Under the pieces are notes generated by a model, which saw only the letters and a program-made list of their open reading frames with translations, had not been told where the DNA came from and did no database searches. A stretch of 64,000 nt of DNA from Cryptomeria japonica (Eukaryota; Streptophyta; Pinopsida; Cupressales; Cupressaceae). The stretch is taken from positions 185,578,115-185,642,114 of the forward strand of contig NC_081413.1 of assembly GCF_030272615.1 (NCBI RefSeq), in the 5' to 3' direction. The position numbers and the translations under genes were made by a program. Of this stretch, positions 57,143 to 64,000 are shown in pieces (position 1 is the first letter of the stretch; each line of letters starts with the position of its first letter).

Positions 57143-59539
57143 ATGGCGCCCAAAATCCAAGATCCCATAGTTGTCAAGAATGTGGAGAAGCCCTCACTGA
57201 AGTACTCTTTGACTCCTAAAGTCGCCTCTGAACCAGATGACAAAACTGCATTTTCACTCATCCCTGATCGAGTCTTGTTAGTTGAAGATGTTAGATTCTT
57301 CACCAAATGCCGTGTTGAAGAACTCGATCATGTTGAGATTAGTGACACATATGATGAACTTTGTACCGATGGCAAAATGGATAGCAAGTACGAGCATATC
57401 AAAATCAAGGGATTAACTGAAGCCCTAGCCTATCCCCGTGTGTTCAAACTCTAGTGGGTTAAGTTTGTTTTAAGCTGAGTTCATGATGATTTTATGTGGC
57501 TAGAGGAGAAACCATTCAAAATCACTAAGGAAATCATTCATGTGATCACCAGGTATCCTATCTATGATCATGCACGAGCACATAAAATGATATCATAGGA
57601 ATTAATCAGTCTAACTGGAGTAGAATCTGATTACCGAGGACTGAAATTGAACAATGTCACTGATGCAGAACTTAAGTTTGCAATTAGAGTAATTGGTTAC
57701 TATTTCTTCCAATCAGCAAGGGAAAATAGTGTACCATGTGTAGTAGTTGACTTAGCCTATAAATTAGTGAAAAAGGGAATGAAATTAGATTTATGTGAAG
57801 TGCTACTGAAGAACTTGTTTGAGAACCTGAACACAATAAGGAAGCCAAAGAAGAACAACTCGACAAATACACTAAAGTTTGGTTCACTTCTTGTATGCAT
57901 GTTTTTCTACTTTGAGAAGTTCTTTCCCTCAGTCGGTAAAGTAGTTTGGGAGCTACACCGACCTATCACCCATCAAATCAATGATTTTATCAAGAAATTG
58001 GAAGATAATTTTAATGATATCATGGATGACTATTTCAGCAAATTTCAAGAGAAGATGCATAATAGGTACAGGATTCCACCACAACTGGTAGAGAAATATA
58101 AGGATGATATATGTTTTGAGGTAGACATCGATTACTACTATATGAATGTTGTTGAACCAAGGACTCAATCTTTGCCACCAATGGGTTATGAGATTTACTA
58201 TGATATTACACAACAACAAATTGATGCCTATCTTTCATTGCCAAGGCATGCTACTGAACTAAGATATGGAACTTATGAAGAGGTGAAAGAAAAAGTAAAA
58301 ATGAGCATTGTAGTACCTAAGGCTACAAGAAAGGCTACAAAGATGATAAAGGTTTTATCTAAGAAATTTAGAGAAGAATCCTCCTCTACACCTATCTCTA
58401 TCGAAGCTCCTAAGGATACAGAACAAAGCACTGAAGGTCACAAGTCTGAAGCAGCAGAAGATACAACTAAAGATCAGATGTCTCAAGCACTGTCAAGCAC
58501 TGAAAATGTTATAGCTGAGACCCCTAGTACCGAGACACCCAAGGACACCACAACGGCTATAGGAATCAACCAAAGTGTTGCATCTATTGAGCAACCTACC
58601 AAGGGTCAGCAAGCCTCACAAGCACTTGTCTTAGTACAATCGACCAAAGGTAAAGAGAGGAAGGTGAGAAAGCATAGTTTCAAAGTTGATTTAACTAAAC
58701 CGATAGTGTTTCCCAATGTGGATATCTCAAAATTAAAAGGGCAAGCACTTATTGATTTTGGTGAACTATGCAAAGCAAAGGCCGAACAAGAAAAACAATT
58801 GGCCATTCAAAAGAAGAATAAAGTACTACAGGAGGTGAAGACACTACTAATAGATATGCTACCTTTAGCAATAGTGTCAACCGATGTAGCCATCCACATT
58901 CAACTGGATGAACTCCTTACTCAAATAGAAACATATGGAGTTGATGCATCTGAGTACTTGAGCAAGCTAAAAGATAAAGAGCTTACTGCAAAGATGATAG
59001 AAGAGGTACAAAAAGCTCTCGCTATAGGAAAAGTAAAGCTTGTCAAATTCATTGCTAAGTTGTCCCCTCAACTAAAGCATATTCTTTATTTATTTCAGAA
59101 ACTTTGTACATTTTCCTTATTCATTAAAGATATCAAGAATAAAACTGATGCAATTGAGATAGAGATCACCGATCTCTCAACCAAGTTGACCATCGAGCCT
59201 AATTCAGTTCAAAATTTTTATACCAAGCTTCAACAACTCATGGCTCAATAGTTAGAACTCGGAAATGAAGAGAATATGATTAGGATGGATATAATGACCC
59301 TCCAGACATTATTCCTTCCTCATCTCTCATCAGTTCAAGAGCAGATTAACTGAGCTACATGCCTATCAACTACATAAGAGGGAAGCACTCTTGATGGCTT
59401 AATATCACTATTGGCTGATATTCAAGCACAAAATTCTTTAATAGAAAGTGTAAAGGATGCACTCTCAATCACACTCACCGATGCCCGAAACAAGTATAAA
59501 TCTATTTTTGATCAGTTACCACCCCCGGATGGAAATTAA
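57143..59539 (+). pseudogene. Large sense ORF upstream of a polypurine tract, copy B
   Basis: One frame of 799 codons, start MAPKIQDPIVVKN, end PPPDGN and TAA at 59537. Six internal stops (57452, 57473, 57596, 59249, 59348, 59384) and no frameshift. The N-terminal half is globular with WLEEKPFKITKEIIHVITRY, FAIRVIGYYFFQSARENS and GSLLVCMFFYFEKFFPS. The middle is Ser/Thr/Glu-rich low complexity, then a Lys-rich part and a long helical C-terminus (KAKAEQEKQLAIQKKNK). No catalytic motif of gag, protease, RT or integrase is present. It lies directly before a polypurine spacer and copia LTR. I do not recognise the family; env-like or transposon-borne additional ORF is the best inference. Confidence 0.65.
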
Positions 59540-59902
59540 TTTTTTGATGTTTGTCAAAAAAGGGGAGTAATACTACATAAGGATACTACATAAGGGGAGT
59601 AATATACTATACTTGAAGAGTGATACAGTTTTGGTAATACAGCTTTGAGTATTCTATACAGGGGAGTATACCGAGTAGAGCATACAGAGCTAGCAGAGCG
59701 CACAAGCACATAACAAAATCGAGCATGCAAAATCCAAGTAATATATAGAATAATGATAAGGGGAGTATATCTGCATATACTATTTCATTGACTATTGTAT
59801 ATATTGTCAAGTGTAGTCATTTTGCAAAGTATATAGATTTTTGAGTTATGACTTTGAAAGTAGTTTTTGTCAAACATCTCAACTAATGTCAAAAGGGGAG
59901 AT
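59540..59902 (+). other. Spacer and polypurine tract
   Basis: AGGGGAG runs recur near 59561, 59594, 59663, 59760 and 59893. The last (AAAAGGGGAGAT) abuts the LTR. No ORF of note. Confidence 0.7.
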
Positions 59903-61036
59903 TGTTACTACTTATCAAGTTGCCATTAGTTTTTATATTCAAAGTCATACTATATATTCTAGTCGGTTAGCACTATCAAATTATGCAGTTGGTATAAACA
60001 GAGAAGTTGGTATGCATAGTCTAGTTAGTTACATAAGAAAGCAATCACAGAACACAATGTACACCGAAGCTATCTATCGAGTATCTTTTTATGGCCACCA
60101 AGCAGTAAAGTTAACACACTGAGTTGATAGTCACCAAGTGAAACATGTTACCAGATACATTGAACCTAGACATGCATATGAAAATGTGTTATAAGATCGA
60201 GGCACATCTAACCATCATTACATTGGAAATTGCACTAGAAGATTGTGTATGATTACAAGGTCAATCTAACCAATGAAATATTTTGTTTAATTATTCATTC
60301 GAGGAATCTTGTTTGTAAGATCAAAGCAATGAATTGGATCACCATTTTAAGAGATCTATTTATACAACATGAATTAAGAGCAAGGTGTGTGCATATATGT
60401 ATGAAAGAAGACTGTTACAGAGACACAGAGGTCACCAAGAAGGTTTTCAGGGAACAATCAAAGAACAGAGTAAACAGAAGGGTTTACCGAGTTACTATAT
60501 GGGTTACCAAGGTATGCTATAAGCAAGGTAATCTTATTCTGAGCACATAGAATCTGCTATAACATTTCAGATGTAAAGTTGCAGATGTTTGTAATGATTT
60601 TATTGTAATATTGTGAAGTTGAAAGAGAAACCTTTAACAAGGTAAAAGACTCTAACCAGGTGCAGCATTCAAAATAAATGTTGTGAAATCCTTTAGCAAG
60701 GTAGATCTAATAGATCTTGCTACTCCTAATAGGGTAAGCTATCAGAAATAGCTAAACATGTAGCTCTAACTGAGCATATTTATTATTGTAGTAGTGAAGT
60801 TGTGGGTGCCATCCCCACCCCAATTTTTCTCTCTAACCAAGAGTTTCTGCATAACCAAAATATATGTGTTATGGAGTGAATCATGTATGATTGTTATCTG
60901 TTTGTTTTAGCTTTATTTTATGTTACTGCACTATTCTATTTATGCATAACAGTAAGGTTATTATTAAAGAAAAGTTTTGGAGTACTGATTCACCCTTCCC
61001 CTCTCAGTACATTAGCTTTCCATATTGGGCCTAACA
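59903..61036 (+). repeat. Copia 3' LTR, 1134 bp
   Basis: It starts TGTTACTACTTATC after the polypurine tract and ends GGGCCTAACA. The end carries hairpin B (60982-61010). A clear hairpin A is not found. No 5' partner is in the window. Confidence 0.75.
60982..61010 (+). other. LTR hairpin B (copia LTR 59903-61036)
   Basis: GTACTGA pairs perfectly with TCAGTAC around TTCACCCTTCCCCTC, 26 nt before the LTR end. Confidence 0.6.
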
Positions 61037-61262
61037 GCCCGTGGATTGATATTGTGGGTCACAAATCCCATCGTGGTTTTTCCTCTTTGAGGTTTTCCAC
61101 ATATAATTTTGTGTGTTATGATTGGCTTATTGGTTTCTTTACTTCTTTCAATTATGTATGTACCAGTATACTGGTTGGTGTATGCATGTTTTATTAAGGC
61201 TAAAATTGATCATTTTGGTATAACACCAATTCACCCCCCCTCTCAGTGTTATTGGATTCCAA
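61037..61262 (+). repeat. Copia LTR remnant
   Basis: Contains hairpin A (61073-61100, GTGG and CCAC) and hairpin B (61220-61252, ATAACAC and GTGTTAT) in the usual spacing and ends near GGATTCC. It resembles the end of the LTR at 63039 in inverse orientation. Confidence 0.65.
61220..61252 (+). other. LTR hairpin B (remnant)
   Basis: ATAACAC pairs perfectly with GTGTTAT around a C7 loop. The inner TGA of the stem is mutated here. Confidence 0.5.
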
Positions 61263-61292
61263 TAGAGGTAGTTCATTAGAGTGGAAGAAGAG

Positions 61293-62966
61293 ATGCCACC
61301 AAAGAGGACAAACCCCTAGAGGGTAATGCAAATGATGGAAGACTTCAAGAATGAAGTGAGGAATGAAATTTGGAATGCTTTGGCTAGTTTGAGAAGAAAC
61401 CCTAACTCTAAGGATGAGTATGAGGAAGTCGGTGAAGAGCTTGAGGAAGATGAAGGACTGAAAGATGAGAGAGAGGAAAGATTCCTAAGAGAAGTGGCGC
61501 AAGAAAGTAAAGTGCATAAAGTTGAGGTTTCTAACTTTTTCAGAACGTTGAACCCAAAGGATCTAATTGATTGGATCGAAAAGTTGGAAGACTAGTTTGA
61601 GATTGAGGATGTCAAGGACCCACAGAGAGTTTGGTTGGCATAGACCAAGCTGAAAGGGCATGCTTCCTTGTGGTGGAAATAGTTGCAGAAAGAAAAAGTG
61701 GAGAATGGTGAATTGAAGATCACTCGGTGGAGACAGATGGTTGCAAGGTTGAAGGCAAAGTTCATACCGAGAGATTATGAACTGGAGTTGTTCAAGAAGT
61801 TGCATATCCTGAAACAGAGAAACATGACTATGAAGGAATATACTGAGGAATTATACAAGGTGGTAATCGGATCTGGACATAGAGAGATGGATAGAGAAAA
61901 GGTGGTGAGGTACATCAATGGGCTTGTTTTTAACATTCAATATGACATGAGTATGTTGAAGATTTCAACAGCTAAAGAAGCTTACCCGTATGCTTTGAAG
62001 GTTGAGGAGAAGATGAGAAGAAGACAACCGAATAAGGGAAAGGATAAATTCAAGATGAATGATAGTATGAAGAACCCGGTTGAAGAGGAGGAGCCAAAAC
62101 CTAAGTGGAGTAAAGAACCGAAACATAAGACACCAAGGAAGGGTAGCAATAGTACTGGTAGAGAATTCCCCAGAAAATGCTTCAAGTGTGGAGAAACCAA
62201 ACATAGATTCTATGAATGTAAGCAAGGAATGTCAAGAAGTTATGTGGCAAGTGAAGAGCCAGAGGGTACCAGATTTGACTATGAACAGGAGAAAGGAGAA
62301 TCCCTTATGTTCAGAAGAAAGGATACCAGATCTACTTAGAGGAGGAGTCTTTTGTGAACTATATGCAAATCAGGTGGTAGGTGTTGCAAGGTCATTGTAG
62401 ATATTGGAAGTGTTGATAATTTAGTATCTGAGGAGATGGTTGAGAATATTGGGTTGAAGAGGCTTGAGCATCCTTGTCCTTATAAGGTAAGTTGGTTACA
62501 AGATGATCATAAGGTAGAGATAAAGGAGCAATTTTGGGTGAGTTCCAATATTGGGCCTTTCAGAGATGAAGTTTTATGTGGTACTATGTCAATAGATGTT
62601 TGTCATGTCTTGTTGGGAAAACCTTGGTAGTATGATAGAGGAGCTATTTATGACTATAAAAGAAACCTAGTTACTATTGAAAAGGATGGGCAAAAGTTCA
62701 CATTGATTTCTTTGAAGGAGAAAGAGAAGGAGGTGAAGAATCTGAGTCTTGAGAAAATTTGTAGGAAACTGGTGGTAGAGGTTATACCAAAAGGTTTGAA
62801 GGAACTGGTGGTAGAGGTTATACCAGAAGGTTTGACAGAACCGGTTCCAGAGGTTATACTGTAGGTTTTGAAGAAAGATCTGATAGAACTAGTTACAGAG
62901 ATTATACCAGAGCGTGACATGAGTTGGCAGAAGGATCTGACAGATGAGTCTGATGGGACCGGATGA
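61293..62966 (+). pseudogene. Ty3/gypsy gag-protease, interrupted
   Basis: One frame from ATG 61293 (MPPKRTNP) to a stop at 62964. Gag core: FFRTLNPKDLIDWIEKLED, WWK, RWRQMVARLKAKFIPRDYE, LKQRNMTMKEYTEELYKV. The zinc knuckle CFKCGETKHRFYEC is near 62180. Protease has VIVDIGSVDNLVSEEMVE (Ser to Ile in the DSG motif) and CHVLLGKPW. Stops near 61320, 61594, 61642, 61681, 62337, 62361 and 62628 mostly replace Gln, Arg or Trp. RT is absent because another LTR begins at 63039. This style of gag and protease is typical of plant chromovirus-like gypsy elements. Confidence 0.85.
62765..62900 (+). repeat. 36-bp in-frame repeat after the protease
   Basis: CTGGTGGTAGAGGTTATACC units, two near-exact 36-bp copies and one or two more diverged ones, translating as a 12-residue repeat around LVVEVIPEGLKE. 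It lengthens the linker after the protease. Confidence 0.7.
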
Positions 62967-63053
62967 TAGGGAGCTGATGGTAACAAACCAAATAAGGTCA
63001 TGTGGTAGAACCAAATCAGAATTGTAGAAACAAAGTTATGTTAGGATTCCCAA

Positions 63054-63084
63054 AGATACTGAGAGGGGGGGTGAATCAATATCT
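63054..63084 (-). other. LTR hairpin B (window end)
   Basis: Minus-strand sense: AGATATTGA pairs with TCAGTATCT over nine positions, one of them U-G, around TTCACCCCCCCTC. Confidence 0.6.
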
Positions 63085-63218
63085 AACCGGTTAATGGATT
63101 TTCTGAACTTATTAAATGAATTGCATTCCAAAATAGTGTACCAATAAACTAGAATTAATGCAGTAAATAAGAACAATAAACACAACATAGAAAGAACACC
63201 ATAACACAATATTTTTGG

Positions 63219-63247
63219 CGAGAAAATTCGGTGTGGGAAAAACCTCG
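63219..63247 (-). other. LTR hairpin A (window end)
   Basis: Minus-strand sense: CGAG, G, five T, CCC, loop, AATTTT, CTCG. The outer stem differs from the GTGG and ATGG versions at both sides yet still pairs. Confidence 0.5.
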
Positions 63248-64000
63248 GTGGGATTTGTGACCCTCAATATTTGCTCATTGGCCAATAAGTGAATATTACT
63301 GATACAATAGGGGTCCGCACATTCAAGAAGGCCAACTGCCTAAAGCTCACTGCTTCAATACAAAAAGGGAAGTCTCGCTAAATTACAAAATAGATTATGT
63401 AAATCCAATATCATGTACTGCTTCGGTTCAACATCTTCTATGCCAGGTTCAGTACTGGTTTAAGCTCTTGCAATAGTCATAATCCTAACTCCAAAATCTA
63501 CCTTAATATTCACACATAATATCCATCTATGCATATTCCTTATTACGTATCAAATGTTCTACAAGATCTCATACTTATATATGAGCCTTATTACAATATT
63601 CCATGTCGGCTTACAAAAAAGAATATTACAATAAAATGCATTATGTAATAAATAGAATCTTGTCGACTAGGGAGTCAGTAATCATCTTTTCGCTGCTAGT
63701 GAACTGTATGTTGGTGTAGAGTCTGTCAGTGCCAGTGCCTGTCGGTGCCATAGGATTGTAAGGTTTCCATCAATGACAATACCTTCAATCACCTTCAATT
63801 TCTCATTGGAGTGTGCATTTTCCAACAAGGTAATGTGTAGATCTAAAGCAAAGAAAGACAAACAAAGAGAGTCAAAGGTTATAGAAGCTAGTTGAGGCAT
63901 CTGATGAGCCAAAGCAGAGATTGGCAAATAAAGAAGATGTTTGGATCAGAAATGAGAATGGGACCTTCATTCCGAATGCTTTTATATTTTTATGAGTTGC

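Larger units (their letters stand above)
63039..64000 (-). repeat. Start of a minus-strand copia LTR
   Basis: It starts TGTTAGGATTCCC and carries hairpin B at 63054-63084 and hairpin A at 63219-63247, both in minus-strand sense. The LTR or the element continues beyond the window; its other edge is not seen. Confidence 0.65.

Overview
This 64 kb window is AT-rich nuclear DNA from a plant with a large, repeat-dense genome. The size of the nested LTR retrotransposons, their copia and gypsy families and the plant mobile domain ORF make a gymnosperm such as a conifer the best guess, but nothing in the sequence proves the taxon. I find no host gene, tRNA or rRNA gene and no CRISPR array. Almost everything recognisable is a retrotransposon, nearly all inactivated by stop codons.

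Layout. (1) 1-5990: 3' part of a plus-strand Ty3/gypsy element whose 3' region carries an antisense ORF with a plant mobile domain (PMD); its LTR is 4540-5990. It sits inside the 5' LTR of (2) an outer Ty1/copia element, 5991-17172, deleted from gag to RT. Its 3' LTR is split by (3) a complete younger copia element, 8982-16645, TSD gatca. (4) The outer copia abuts a chromovirus integrase at 17173. That chromovirus is split at 17657 by (5) a minus-strand gypsy element, 17658-29838, TSD ataac. Element 5 lacks the RT core, has lost the integrase DDE triad, and carries blocks of 21-bp repeats in its leader; one of its LTRs contains a small inverted-repeat element at 17822-19268. (6) The chromovirus resumes with a chromodomain at 29844-30206 and is then entered by (7) a minus-strand copia, full copy 36497-43172.

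A 500-N gap at 30555-31054 separates two nearly identical stretches, 24808-30554 and 31055-36801. They run exactly from gap edge to gap edge, so they are most likely one locus entered twice: unmerged overlapping contigs, probably two haplotypes.

From 43173 come chromovirus 3' sequence, an LTR-like start, a 1.17-kb transposon with about 90-bp terminal inverted repeats (44822-45995), a gag-like pseudogene with a primer-binding site, an unassigned single-frame ORF (about 47452-48290) and a truncated minus-strand copia (49390-53054) holding a solo gypsy LTR. After a second 500-N gap (53055-53554) come two related plus-strand ORFs lying just upstream of polypurine tracts, a tandem zinc-knuckle ORF between them, a copia LTR (59903-61036), a gypsy gag-protease (61293-62966) and the start of another copia LTR (63039-64000).

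The most interesting signal is a pair of short RNA-hairpin-like elements repeated in the copia LTRs. Their stem sequences differ between families but keep pairing, while loops and flanking tracts are conserved. One lies 14-26 nt from the LTR/PBS junction in the LTRs with clear pairing, the other about 190-240 nt from it.
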